From the NCBI GenBank assembly GCA_963573305.1, contig OY754329.1:46644417-46708416 (forward strand): a DNA stretch of 64,000 bases, read 5' to 3'. Shown one piece after another: positions 27,201 to 38,675 of the stretch (within the stretch, counting starts at the first letter, position 1; each line of letters opens with the position of its first letter). The translations under genes and the position numbers were made by a program. The DNA is from Pyrrhosoma nymphula. Lineage: Eukaryota; Arthropoda; Insecta; Odonata; Coenagrionidae. The notes under the pieces are model-generated. The model was not told where the DNA came from. It saw nothing but the letters and a program-made list of their open reading frames with translations, and did no database searches.

Positions 27201-30200
27201 GACTCGGAAATCATTCAGAGATTCTTAATCGATCCACCAGTTGAAGTCGTCTCGAAATGAGTAGTGAGTAAGGCTTCTGTCTTTAAGAGATGGTCTGTTA
27301 GCGCTGAGTAAAAATAATGATATAACTCGGCCGTATCATGAAAAATACGTATTGGATAGTAAATAGTGAAAGCGCCCGATTTAATGTTACCTATACCTTT
27401 CTGGGATCATGTCTTCTGTTGATTTGCTACTAGGAGAAGTTATACAATATATCCATGATCGAGGCTTGAAGGCGTATATTTAACAAGTCTGCGGTCTCTT
27501 AGAAATTAATATACATATTTCTATTTACACAAAGATATCAATTCGACTTATGGTCCAAATGCATGGAAGCTATTCACTGTTCTTGTGTATCTTCACCTTC
27601 CAGCCCACGGAAAGTGGCCTACTCTCATTATACGACTTCGTGTAAACGCCTATAAAATACCTCAAAAAGCCTAAATAAAGGCGTTAATGGACCGAAACGA
27701 CCCATTTCCGCCTAAAAATGCACAGTAACTCTAGTTTGGCTGGTTTTCGCTGGATGCATTCATTTGGACGGCTTTATATATTTCTTCGTCATTATTCATT
27801 TACATTTTATTATTACCGGCTTAGTATTCATTTAGTACCCGCTCTTAACTGTTAATAGTATGTGTAATTCATCTTTTAATATTTTCTGCTAGTATATAGC
27901 ATTTATTTCCACGTGCGTACGCGTCATTGGACTGGAGTGCCTGCGAAACTGTTTTCGGAGAGAGCCAACTTAAGGTTTAAACACTGATCAAACGCAAAGA
28001 TATGCAAACGAAAACCGCAAAATTTAGCAAATGAACTGAAAACTCCATTTATTTCTAACTCAATGTTCTTCCTATGTTATATGCTATATGATATCCTTCC
28101 TAATACGAAAGAACCTATTCCTCATGGTCCACCGAACGATATATCCAGGTCGATGCTGCATAATTCAGGCTCTGCATGATTTAATTTCCGCATCAAATAA
28201 GCTCCTTTAGAAAACTAAGATTGATGCGAGATGATTTCATACTAATGCAGTTAAGTCATACCACACAAAGGGTGGCAAAGTAAAAATTGATGAACCATAT
28301 ATGATGATTAGAAACGGTATTTTATAATTATGTTAAAACGTACCGAACTGAAAAAGGGCTATATTTGCTGAGTGTAAATTTAAATCTCTTTGGATGAAGA
28401 TTTGGCCGATGACGGAGGTAGATAGATAAATGATACAATTAGAATATGAACAGAGGGCATATTTCAAAGGTGTGAAATAGTCTAAGGATGAAGATTGAAT
28501 TATTTCAGTCAACAGAAGCTCATGGTCCAAGAAAGTGGATTGAATACATTCGGATTTGGGCTATGTTTTTATGGCTGGTCTGAAAATTATCTCTTATCTC
28601 AATGACCGCTAGGGATGATTGGGGCGTAAAATTGATCCCAAACGGTGAAACGAGGGTGAAAGTAATAACGACCATGAGATGGGGGAGGTAGGAGTTGAGG
28701 TCAAGGTCAGTAGAGGAAACAGAGGGGTGTTGCGTTGTTCGCGTGAGTTGAAGGGGACGTGAGTTTTCGGGCGGAGGATGGAGAGGGAGGGTGAGTTTAG
28801 GGGGAGACCACGCCCTTTGACCTGTAGTGGCCCACGCTTCCGCTTGGTCGTTGAGCTGTTTACGACGACCTCTGAGTACAGAGACCAGTTTGGTACTTCG
28901 AAACGAGTGCGATGGCTGTCATTCATCCGGAGGTGTTACGTGAACCTGACACCTCCAAAAGCATCCATAACATGAGACATACTTAAGCCTTTAGTAGGCG
29001 CACAAGGTCTGTCAAACCCCATCACATTTATCATTGCTTCTAATTTTTTAACTGTTCGATGAACGTGTTTGTAATATCCAGTACCTTAAAGAAACTAGAT
29101 GTTCTCCCATAACAGGTATAAATATTTTTAAATTACTTAATATATTCAATTTTACGTACAATTTTTATGTCATGAGGGTCACAGAGAACCCGCGTACCTA
29201 CTAACGTTGCACTTTCTGTACATGGTGTCCACATGCTATAATATCTGATCATTATTAATATGAACCAAATTCTAAAGCGTTCTTATTCACTATATCTAGA
29301 AGACAGTTTTTGCAATTTAAGAAAAATATTGTTAAATTGTGTTATTACCGGCAAGGAAGGCAAATGAGTAATTCGTGACCTAGTTGGTAAGGAGAGGTAA
29401 ATTCTGGATGAGATTAGGGGAAGACAGGGTAGGTGGCTGGAAGCGGTAATGATAGTTTCTGCGGGCGGGCGATAGTTTTCTGAAGGCCGTGATAGAGGGA
29501 AGGATGTTGGGCAACCGGGGATGGAAAAGAACATACGGGATGAAGAATGGTAGGAATTACACTGAGATGAAGAAAGAAATACTAGAGGTAGATAGAGTAC
29601 TGCACGTGTCTGTTGGATGATGTCTAACTTTCATCATGCCCTACCTTTAACTGGTAGATTACTCAGATGATGATGATGATTGCAGGCAAGTAATTAGAAC
29701 TCCACGAAATTATACGAAAAAATGCGGACATGTATGATAATGATAACTTTTTATGGTAAAATTAATCGATATTGCTGTGTAAAACATACTAGTGTTTAAA
29801 AACTATAGGTAACTAGAATATTCAGGTGAGATCAGTTCAGATAATATTATAATTTCAATTAGCAATATATTTTCAATTTTGGGGTCTGCCGGACCCCCAC
29901 ACGCTTACTTCCTTGACAGAAACTGAGCGCGCCTACTAAAGGGATATGCTGCATGTTGATAAATAATTTAGTGCCACTGCGCAGCAATATTTGTCTCTTG
30001 TGCACTCAGGGAATCAAACTATTGCGTATGCAATTGTATTGATTTTCATGAAAATTGGAATTTATGGTTTAAATGGAGATCAATGTGTGACGTCGAGAGG
30101 ATGACGAGTACAGTTAGTTAACAGAGTTAGTATATGCATTTTGCAGTTACGTATAATTTTGTTCGTTGTGTTTCATTTTAAATGCACCTGGAAGCAATCC

Positions 30201-33200
30201 CAAGCGAGGTATGTGGTTCGAGATACCAAAGTTTTTGACAAACTGTTCTCAGGAGTGCCGTGTCATATCTGTCATAAGTTATCATAGTAAATTATTACAA
30301 TGTTATGAGAACTATACATTTCCGATAATCAAAATCCGAAATCGAAAATCCGTCAGAACCCGGAAAAATGAGAGTGAAATAGATATATTATCGCTAGCTC
30401 TTGATCTTGGGATCAGTCATAGACAACGGTTTGAAACCTTGAATACCAATGGGGAAAATTCGGAGGGATCCATCACTTCAATCATTTAGGGAATGGTTAA
30501 GCATGCATGTAGCAGTGCGTGTGACGACACCCTTAATAGGGTAGTGTCTCATCTCTCTAAGCTCACTTAATTTCATGGCACTCCAACAACAAACTTCGTT
30601 GGAGCGTTTCGCGACGCACGCTCTGATGGAGTAGGAAATGTCCACGGAGAGAGGCAATTTAATTTCAGAGACGAGTGTGGACTCACCTGCCGTCTACGTC
30701 TTTGATCTACCCCGTACCATTCGCGCTATCGCCGGAGGCCTTTCATCTGCCCTCTTTCAACCAATGTTACGCCACTATTGCGGTAACTCCTGCACGCAGA
30801 TAACGTTAAGTCATCCCTTTGAAGCGAATTGGAGAATATATCACATAGTTTGGTTCTTCTACTTCTATAAAGCGTGCTTGTCCTAAAACCTTTTTATTAA
30901 CGCAACCAACTTTGAAACTACTGTGAGTGCGGACTCTGATACGAGAATATCTAATCCCGCAATGGAACACTTTTTTCTCTCAAGAATTTCCGATAGTTAA
31001 CATTGTTGCTGATGCGTTCACATTGGATGAAGATTCCTTTTGCCTTTTGTAGTTTGGCTTTATTCCTCTCCAAACATTAATTTAAACGAACCTAGGCCTC
31101 AAATTGTGGATATATATTTAAACGATCACGACGCGCTGTCAAAGTTTTAAAGGCTCGTTCAAATATACATATATTATAAAAAAAGAATTTTGGCTACATT
31201 TTATCATTAATTCTGACCAGAATAAAATAGGTCATATACAATTAAACACTTCATATAACTCCTACAAATGTTTATTTTAATTACGCTATAGCTCCAGCTC
31301 AAGTTATATATGACGTGCTTTCTAAGACCTGATTTGTCGAGTTAATAGTTATCTTTGTCATCTTTAAGACCAATATTTTTTTGCAAATGATTAAGAGGCA
31401 GATAAAATGACAGTCGTGGCGTATTTATGGGTATTAGTTATGAGAGAAATGCCTAAAATTTAAGATTTCTTCTATGTTTTTATTTTCCTGGTAGAACCAA
31501 AGAGACGAATTGAGATTATTATAATCACTTTATTCATTCTTCGAAACCTCACCGAGCTCTTTCGTTAATTTCGGTTCTCATAATACAACATTCCCGGAAT
31601 CAATTTTCTTATTGTGTTGTTAATTTTAGTCTAGAAAATGTCTCTTCTAAAATAGATATTAATAAAACGCTTACATTTCAGTAGTGGAAAGAACGAGGTC
31701 GAGAAAGTAGTCGGGCTAACTAAGGTAAAACGGGCTAAATAAAATCAAAAGGTAATGATCGGTAGCATTTTCTTTTGGATCTGATATTGACACAGTAGGT
31801 AATTGCACTCGGCCACGATGGCAGCACCACGCCAACATGGGCCTCCGATTTATCTGGCTACTTCGTCTTCACCGGATATCATGCTCTCCCCTCTCCCCTG
31901 GAGACATTGGATACTTGTATTTGGGTTCGCGTCTTGCTGACGGTGCTAAGCCATTCCATTGTAAGCAGAGACTGAGTTTCTTCCGTCTCTGTTGGCCTAT
32001 ATTTTGCTTTGGGTGATACCGTAACACTGCCCATGATCATCCAAAGGCTGCTACTCCGAGGCTTGCTGACTTGAAAGGCATATTTGGCTGCTTCCCCTGC
32101 ATGCCCCTCTCACAACTCACTACGCTGTGACGTTCAAGAGGTTGTTCGATGTTTATTGATTGATCAGTGTACAAACCGATGTGCACAAAGGTCCACCATT
32201 GGAGGTTTGTCTTGGAAATGTAGCCCTTGAAAAGCTGATTTCATCCTGAGACAGACGAAATTCATGACTACGGGACTCATTCGCCGAGAACAATATGGGA
32301 AGAATTCGAGTTGATCGCTCCTTCGCCTTGCGCAAACAATGGACATTGCAATTATCAAGTTACAATGTTCATTGTTTACTTCCGTCATACATTTTTACGA
32401 ATAATGTAGAAGTAAGTGTAAGTCGAACGATTCCCTGCAAGTAGCAATATATATATATATATTATATATATATATATGTATAAACTCTCGAGACTTTAAT
32501 GTAAATCAACTTCTATGCGTAAGGCTGCCTTGATATTGCATAGAGTCATTATTTCATGCACTCATTCGTATAATTTGCCAGTCATTATGATGACTGATAA
32601 TTTCTACGCGAAACGCGATGCTTGATTCAGTTTATCGTGAAGAATGGTTAAAGATCCTTTTTAAGGTTTCTGCATCGCAGTCTTGCCATCCATCTATCCC
32701 TCTATTTCACCCATTCGTAAACAGTAAAGGTTTCAGATTTTTGGTCCAAACCATTTACACGTATCAACCAGTTTTGTCCGCAAAATCCCCTCTCACTCAA
32801 GATAATAAGTTCTTCGGATATTTCTGAGCTTGACGAAATGAATCTGCGCAGGACTCATTCTGCGAGAAAGAGAAGGGAGTAACCCGAGAAGATCACTTCC
32901 TCGCCTTATCTGCGTTTATCTACCCTCACCCAGCTTTGCTTCTTTCCAGGTGACTTCCATTGCTGGGCTTACTTCCCGGAGCCTCCACAGCCAACACTGC
33001 CACCGATGCTCGAAAGAACCGAGGGGAGCCATTCTTTCGGTCGATTTAAATGTGAGTCCATCCCTTTACCATGTATTTCATCCAATCTGTGTTTGTATGT
33101 TCCTTTGAATGGCAATACAGTTGACGAAGGATTAACTGCGTCATGACCTCGAGCGCGGGTTAAGAAACGAATTACGTTTAAATCACGAAATAAGTGATGT

Positions 33201-36200
33201 AATTGCAATTACAAATACGCTACGGGTGTTATTTACGTAAATTTTTGGCGTTTCTGCGAAATGAATCCCTAAGTTGAATTCTTGTAGACGTTTCATTTCT
33301 AGTCCTTAGATCCTTGAATTCGAGCTTTAAACCGTTAAATTCAATCTATAATCAAATTCCCTAGCATTTTTTGATGGAATTAAGATAATAATTATTTTTT
33401 ACTCACAATTTACCTTCAGAATTTTAGTATAAACATTAGAATTTTGCAGGCATTTTAAATGAAGTTTTGAGGAAAAAAGTGGCAAAAGTCACTTAATTAA
33501 ATGCGTAACATAACATCTTGGTAATGCAGAGGTATGGAGAAAACTATTAAATGTTCAATTTGAAAAGCTGTGCTCTGTTATTCAGTAAAAAGTATTACTT
33601 ACATTTATGGATAGAAGGAAGAAATCAATAGTGAACACTATGGACGTCAGTGGGTTGAAACTCATCTGTGGATAATGGAGAGAAATAAAATGTTAGTAAT
33701 AATTCAGATGATGCACATGTAACAGATTAATTTTAGGAACTAATGGCACCAGGCTCTCTATTGAATAATCCATAAAAATAATGCACCGCTATTTCGAACT
33801 TCCATACCACAACTGTGAGAGTGTTTTTCAATAGAACATTCAAAGGTCCCACCACCATTATGTAAATAGGTATGGATTGAATTAGCTCTCATCAAACTCC
33901 CAAACTTAGTATGTATACTTATTATTTTACGTTAAAATATGAACCTTTGAAAACTTCGAATCAACTTGAGAGGAAACCGGGTATTTCTACATCTGAACTT
34001 AAATCATAAGAGTTTACTTGATATTTTTCACTCTCAGAGCATCGGCTAAAGAAATGATAAGGCATCATTCTTCAAATTTGGTTTTGCTCAGTCATGAAGA
34101 AGGGCAGTGGAAATTATCTCGAGTAAGTGTCAGATTTTACGCTATAATCAAAGTGAAAAGTACTAAGAATATATTTACAGCAGGCAAAGTTAGTGGCTTA
34201 TTAGAAAAAGAAAATTATTAAGTAATTTTTACCTTCAGAATTTTGTGGTAGGATATGCAGAGTATAAATATGTGTGTTTAGTAAAATTTGGTAGACAATA
34301 ATCCCCTCATTTCACAGTGGTTTTCTTACAATATACTAGTAGAAAATAACATTATAGTAATTTCCTTGAGAAAAAAAGAGTACTTGCCGTCAGGAATTGG
34401 GGGAAGCTGGAGAACGGGTTTTGTTCACCACTTCAAAATTAATATCTCATGGGAATTTTTCCCACCTGTGTTGATAAAAATATTTTTCATAATAAATAGA
34501 AAATTATCATAGAATCACTTTATACTTACCGACTCAAGGATCATGAGGTACATGATATGTACGAAGTCCACGAGGGAAGTAATCACCACAATGAGGATCC
34601 AAGGTATAAGCAACAGACGGTTGTCCTGAAAAAATTGAAGATGCAGCATGCATTATCATCAATTACTTCCAGTACACGCTATAGGCCTTGCGAGCCATCA
34701 TATGAGTGCGTGGGAGGGGTCATTCATACGAGAATAATGCGAGCTGAGGAGGCTGTAGGTGAAAAGAAGGGATGCGCTTAACCCACCAAAAGAAGACCAT
34801 TTTTACCATTCACCACTCTTGGCTGTTAATTCTTGTGGTCATATCTCAACATCACCAATTTATACTATCTTGCATTTTAGTAATTATTAACTTGGATCAT
34901 ATCGATTATAATCAAATTTATCTGTCATTTTATGGAAGATACAACTTTCACAAGGTCTTGGTCACTTTTGAAGAGATTTATGATTACATAAATGAAGTTT
35001 AACAATGATGTATTTTGTATTTTACACCGTATCTATGCATATTTTACTCGAAATATTGTGCGCAAGCGAATCACATTGAATTGATAGATCAGGAGGAAAT
35101 CGATAGCTCCTTATTTTATTGACACTGAGATGTTCTTATAACGTATTTACATGGTCCTTTGTTCATATTCGGCCAGTATGTTATTTAACTTTCCTTTTAT
35201 TATAACATAAGTGAAACATTTAAAAAGAGAAATAATTTTCATTTATTTCTCGAAAGTAGCGTCTTTTCATCGGTGAGTAGTGTATCCAAGGAAGCAAAGG
35301 AAGAGCTCTAGAATTTTTTTGCATGTCTGAAAAAATATTACCCAGCGTCTTTTTCATCGACGAGGAGCGTTTCAAAGGGAGCAAAGGAAGAGCTGTAAAA
35401 TTTTATGCATTACAGAAAACATATTACCTAATGACCAATTAGAGACAATGGCTGATGGGGCATCATTTTTATCCTTGAATAGTTGTTGAAAGCATTCAAA
35501 CCTTGGTGAATTACTATGCACACAAAACAAAGCTAGAAGTCGCAAATACTCTACACTTTGAGTTTCAAACGCTTTGCGGGAAATTTACTTATTATGGTTT
35601 AAAGTAGGATATGTATGAAACTCAATATTGGAGACGGTAAAGTGTAATATTCCCTGGAGTAATATAACTATTCAATATTGACGAGTTTTATGCATATATT
35701 GCAGAAGTTTCTCATATTATTGATGGATGTAGATAATTTTTTTACTTTATACGAGCCATGTATTTTAGCAATCGTAGCGGAAGGAGATTTTTTAAATTAA
35801 TTTCCCATTTGAACGCCCTCTTGGTGTCGTAGTTAAGCTAAGAGAGAAAATCCATCCGGTAAAAAGCAATGTATTGAAATAGATGGCATTTGCGGTCGTC
35901 ATAGATTTTCTGCCAATATCTCAACTTTTCAAAATAGATTTTATTGAACTCAAGTAAAGCATCTGTTACTAAAATATGCATCATATTATTCTCGTAACTC
36001 TAACATGAAGAATCAAAGTAATTGCGTAGGACATGACGGCAGCGTTAAAAAAATGGATTCCGAAGGTTTCGTTAGTTGTTAGTGCAAATTCCTACTGATG
36101 ATGATATATCATACGCCTTATAAACAGACGTAATATACTCACGTGAAAGATTATCAGTTAACGCTCTTGTCATCCTTCATTGTGAAAACTAAGAAAATCA

Positions 36201-38252
36201 TCAGATTTGAAAATATTCAAAGACAGCGTGTTGGCAGCATTTGTCTTTATCGGGACAAAAATATCGGATCAAATTCAAGGAAAGTTTCATCAAATCAAAT
36301 TTACGACAATAACAGTGACAGGAATAAAACAGAAAATAATAGTTCCCTAAAAATTTAGATACTAATGAGCATTTGAATCCTCCATCAAGGTTTATTTCAC
36401 AACTTAAAATATTGGTCCGGTCCGTCAAATCAATTGTACGTACCTCACTCCTTGATCACTTCACTCGTTTCTGCCGATAGACTGGCAAATGTTCCAGTTA
36501 AAAGGCCACGAGCCGTAACCACCCTCAAGGGAAACACAGGAAAACAAATTAACCTAAAAATGTGAATTTCTGAACATAAAAAATCCTTTTTTACTCTAAA
36601 ATAGCGTAATTAGTGCTGTACATGGAATAAATATTGTGCTAAATAAGGTAGGCTTTTAAAATAATTTGCTTCTTATGTTCTCTGAGGAATATAAAAATCT
36701 GCCAAGGATACCAATATAGGTTCGCGCATTCCTGAGGCTTACCTTCACGAATTAACTGCTTATCCTTGAATAGTGACTCCGTCACTACCTACAGCGTTTT
36801 GTATTATATGTACTGTTATCATCATCTGCATCTAGATCCCTTGAATACTCCAAAATTGCTTGCGAACTAGGAAGCATGTGTAGCATGGTGGTCTGCGCAT
36901 TGGCCCTTCCATGCTAAATCATTTTGCACCGCTCAAAAATATATATTCCACGGGCGAGCACTAAAAGACCAACGAAGGGAAAATTTAGAAACAGACCGTG
37001 ATTCCTGTCTCTTGCCTTAGTGTGAATACTCCGCCTTCCCCACCTCCGCCTTCTTCCCTTCCTACATTCCTCTTCCCCCCCCTCCCACTGGGTATATATT
37101 TAACTGATTCTATCTAAAACAATTTGTGCCAGAAGGTGACGCCTATGCGTTGTCACCAGGAATATTTAAATGTGTGCAAGAGACCTAGTAGTCCTTTTTC
37201 GTCATCTCAACAGACCGTGACTTCATAGAGACTCAAGTAAATGCATTTTCTTTCGATAAAATTAGATTTCGTAATACTTTCGTATTCCAATGGTACTTAC
37301 AATATAGAGACCGCAGCAGAGAAGTATCGAAGCAATGAAGCCGCAGGAGGCGCACGCCAGCACCAAGACGTTGAAGAACATGGTTGCTGTGATCGCGGAG
37401 CAGGATATGAAGGTCAATGCGAGGCATAGAAGGTGGAAAAGAAAAGCAGAAACATAGCTAAACAGAGGTATGAGCAAGAATATAGTAAAACTGATTTTAA
37501 ATGGCATAGATTCTGTACGTGACAAAACCCCTTTCCGATGTTTGTGCAACACACAGCAGAGGTTATAAAGCAATGCTAATAACTTGCAACATTTTAAGAT
37601 TTGGAAAAGAAATGAAACACTAATCTTTCTAAAGCATAGGTTCTCAACCTTTATTCCTAAATACTCCTAGTGAAGTACTTATAGTTCAGAATATCATTCT
37701 TCATTTCCAAGATAGTCTACCGCAAAACATTTCCCATTTCAAATGACATGCGCGTATCCAAGATCCCATATTTTTATGTGTACCTAGCATTCAATAAATT
37801 TTATCGAAGCTCACAGAAAAAGTTAAACCAAACTAAAATTTTGCAAAATTTACATAATCTACAGAACATCACGTTTTGATGGGTAGTGGCCCCAATTTCC
37901 CCCTGAATCGGCCTAGTACCCCAGGGGGAGAAATCCTCCCCGTTTGTGGACCCCTGTTCTAAAGTAAGCGTCCGCTTTCGTGTAAGACGTAGGTATGTAG
38001 TGTGTGATATGTGTACTCACTCTCTGAGATGCCTTCCGGCTCCAGGAAACTCTGCGTCATCGGGCGTCGTGGGGTGGGGGCCGACTTGTTGTTGCTTGTT
38101 GTCGCAGTTCCCCTGCCCCCCTCTCTCCTGTCTCCTCCGCCCTTCTCCCCCGCCTCCTCTCCTCCTCCCTCCCCCTCCCCATCTCCCAAGTAGTATCGCC
38201 GCTCCTCATCCACGAACGCGGACATGACGGCTACGATGACCCCGAAGTACGC
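18077..38252 (-). CDS. Seven-exon four-helix membrane protein gene, 5' end missing
   Basis: Join of complement(38021..38252, 37301..37386, 34530..34625, 33603..33665, 27051..27137, 19110..19608, 18077..18288): 1275 nt, 424 visible residues plus TAA. All six introns are GT-AG and phase is kept throughout (phase 1 after the first and sixth exon, 0 elsewhere). Residues 1-14 look like the second half of helix 1; 15-78 a Gly/Glu-rich loop; helix 2 about 82-106; helix 3 about 110-135; helix 4 about 142-168. The tail 175-424 is polar and low-complexity, with YEDF (182-185), a YxxPhi-type sorting motif just after helix 4, and KRVQF (313-317). Topology and the helix-4 exit resemble LAPTM-like and uncharacterised insect tetraspan proteins; that is recollection, not a search result. 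A role in endosomal or plasma membranes is inference. The start codon lies in an unlocated upstream exon. Introns are 634, 2675, 864, 6465, 7442 and 821 bp. Confidence 0.82.
19110..19608 (-). CDS. Exon F: polar cytoplasmic tail
   Basis: A 499-nt GC-rich exon, open throughout, starting LPVISYEAPHGATS after an acceptor at GGCCGCAG and ending in phase 1 at donor GTAAGG. It carries an Ala-rich run, Gly/Glu/Ser low complexity, a basic cluster KKKRRPPKR and KRVQF, then another acidic stretch. The frame stays open past the donor to a stop near 19069, so intron retention would give a slightly different C-terminus. The splice model is preferred because the next exon fits phase 1 exactly. Long plus-strand open frames here are by-products of the GC-rich sequence. 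Confidence 0.82.
21037..21094. repeat. Perfect 20-bp inverted repeat, 18-nt loop
   Basis: The left arm GTAGAGGTAATTGAGGACGA (21037-21056) is the exact reverse complement of 21075-21094. A transcript from either strand would fold into a 20-pair hairpin. Confidence 0.95.
21099..21128. repeat. 13-bp direct repeat beside the hairpin
   Basis: GCAGAGCTGCTTG occurs at 21099-21111 and 21116-21128. Each copy contains the palindrome AGAGCTGCT-like core. Confidence 0.85.
22640..24990 (-). mobile_element. Dead RTE-like LINE, 5'-truncated
   Basis: On the minus strand the order is endonuclease, linker, reverse transcriptase, C-terminal region. The endonuclease end (about 24960-24700) reads GLGVRNQRGDRLVEF, IANTLFQQYPR and the active-site SDH (24725-24733). 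The linker has RRRPKARKEWVTDEILSLIEKR. The RT has FVAFIDLEKAFDKV, GVGQGCSLSSILFNYYIQ and FADD (23403-23414). The C-terminal part has SETWTLGKAEERRVEAFQ and WVDKVSNEEVLRRVGE. Frameshifts and stops break it into at least four frames, so it is inactive. It lies in an intron in the same orientation as the host gene. RTE-like is my best clade call; phylogeny would settle it. Confidence 0.9.
25000..25607. other. Intron sequence
   Basis: No coding content or repeat family recognised. Confidence 0.5.
25613..25787. repeat. 25-bp minisatellite
   Basis: Imperfect tandem array with exactly 25-bp spacing between the best units (starts near 25663, 25688, 25713, 25738, 25763), each with a core like CATTRSARTATTAACCTTMC. 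One or two more diverged units lie upstream from about 25613. The alternating endings CCTTCCA and CCTTACA suggest a two-unit higher-order repeat. Confidence 0.8.
25800..27050. other. Intron sequence next to exon E
   Basis: AT-rich; short open frames at 25661-25936 minus and 26257-26505 plus have no recognised domain. Confidence 0.5.
27051..27137 (-). CDS. Exon E: end of helix 4 and membrane exit
   Basis: This 87-nt exon has acceptor ATTTTCTTTCAG and donor GTGAGTGA, phase 0 at both ends. It encodes IYCLLCVVSQYQEYK, then AGRGTARYEDFTAR: the end of the last membrane helix, a Tyr-rich exit and a YEDF motif. The hydrophobic-Cys helix ending in a Tyr/Gln/Glu/Lys segment is characteristic of the last helix in insect tetraspans of this type. 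Confidence 0.87.
29666..29680. repeat. (GAT)n microsatellite
   Basis: Five GAT units. Confidence 0.9.
32447..32477. repeat. (TA)n microsatellite
   Basis: Continuous alternating TA interrupted by a single TT. Confidence 0.95.
33603..33665 (-). CDS. Exon D: first half of helix 4
   Basis: A 63-nt microexon between acceptor TTTCTCTCCATTATCCACAG and donor GTAAGTAAT, phase 0 at both ends. It encodes 21 residues (MSFNPLTSIVFTIDFFLLSI then N) that join smoothly to IYCLLCVV of the next exon to make helix 4. I looked for it because exon C joined directly to the next exon would leave helix 4 too short. Its presence with strong sites and the right phase supports the whole model. Confidence 0.82.
34530..34625 (-). 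CDS. Exon C: helix 3
   Basis: This 96-nt exon has acceptor CAATTTTTTCAG and donor GTAAGTATA and is phase 0 at both ends. It encodes DNRLLLIPWILIVVIT followed by SLVDFVHIMYLMILES, a membrane helix starting with a Leu-Leu-Ile-Pro-Trp turn, typical of the third helix in LAPTM-like tetraspans. Confidence 0.85.
35259..35430. repeat. 86-bp unit, two imperfect tandem copies
   Basis: Both copies start GCGTCTTTT(T)CATCG, contain AGCAAAGGAAGAGCT and end near ATATTACC. They are about three-quarters identical by eye and exactly 86 bp apart. Confidence 0.85.
36885..36912 (+). mobile_element. Fragment of SINE family 1
   Basis: TAGCATGGTGGTCTGCGCAT followed by TGGCCC repeats the A-box end of the SINE at 2980-3165. 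The B-box half is missing. Confidence 0.5.
37301..37386 (-). CDS. Exon B: helix 2
   Basis: The donor GTAAGTACC is strong. The frame encodes TMFFNVLVLACASCGF, then IASILLCCGLYI, a clear membrane helix. Exon A ends in phase 1, so the acceptor must also be phase 1. The best fit is GATCACAG at 37387-37394, preceded by a long pyrimidine-rich stretch. A second phase-compatible AG, about 114 bases further upstream (near 37500), would add about 38 hydrophobic residues but has a poor pyrimidine tract. The 3' end is secure, the 5' end less so. Confidence 0.7.
38021..38252 (-). CDS. Exon A: end of helix 1 and Gly/Glu-rich loop
   Basis: The acceptor is TTTTGTGTTCCCCACAG and the donor GTGAGTAC. The exon reads in phase 0 from AYFGVIVAVMSAFVDEERR, the C-terminal half of a membrane helix followed by charged residues, then a run of Gly and Glu, then an Asn/Ser/Pro segment. 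It ends after one base of a codon (phase 1). The 232-nt exon is far more GC-rich than its surroundings and is C/T-rich on the plus strand (about 38110-38190). No ATG lies before the hydrophobic stretch, so it is an internal exon. Confidence 0.8.
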
Positions 38253-38469
38253 CTGTGGGGAACACAAAAAGAGGAGCGATACATCAGCCAGGAGTCGACA
38301 GTGCGTCTACGTGTCGTACTGGGGAGAGTAAAAATCTTCCAATAATTATTCAGCCGGAAGAGTAAGCACAAGGGCTTGAGAGCTGTAAGCGGAATAAAAA
38401 TATTAGTTTGAAATTTTTTCAGCATGGACAGTATGGACATTGAATGGAAAGGGGAGGACTTTTTAATGC

Positions 38470-38491
38470 GATAGAATAGAATAGAATAGAA
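38470..38491. repeat. (TAGAA)n pentanucleotide tract
   Basis: Four ATAGA-type units at the start of the duplicated repeat. A pentanucleotide tract here could be the 3' tail of a minus-strand retroelement. Confidence 0.8.
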
Positions 38492-38531
38492 AAACATTTA
38501 TTGTCCTAGGAGCAATTGCTCCTATGGGGCA

Positions 38532-38675
38532 GAAGTTTACATTAAAACATATTTTCCTTGAAAAGGAAAAATACATAGTATACAACATACAGAAATAGAA
38601 AATGGTCTCAGTTTTGCCTTTTATTAATAAGTAGGTACATAAGTTCCATTTAATGTGATTATAAAGTGTGAGCAT
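38532..38675. repeat. Target repeat copy 1, left half
   Basis: GAAGTTTACATTAAAACATA through AAAGTGTGAGCAT matches 41934-42076 in order. The right half of this copy continues at 41725-41796, after the transposon. Confidence 0.85.

Larger units (their letters stand above)
27138..33602. other. 6465-bp intron between exons E and D
   Basis: No further exon found. GC-richer patches at 28600-28980, 30600-30870 and 32960-33160 were read for hydrophobic phase-compatible exons and gave none. Holds (GAT)n at 29666-29680 and (TA)n at 32447-32477. Confidence 0.5.
34626..37300. other. 2675-bp intron between exons C and B
   Basis: No additional phase 0-0 exon seen. Contains the 86-bp tandem repeat at 35259-35430 and a SINE fragment at 36885. 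Confidence 0.5.

Noticed and set aside
28600..28980. GC-richer frames on both strands within the intron
   Set aside because: No hydrophobic or recognisable content, no phase-compatible acceptor and donor pair.
30640..30886. Possible minus-strand exon with donor GTGAGTCC and acceptor GTGCAG
   Set aside because: All three phases between these sites hit a stop codon, so it cannot be coding in this gene.
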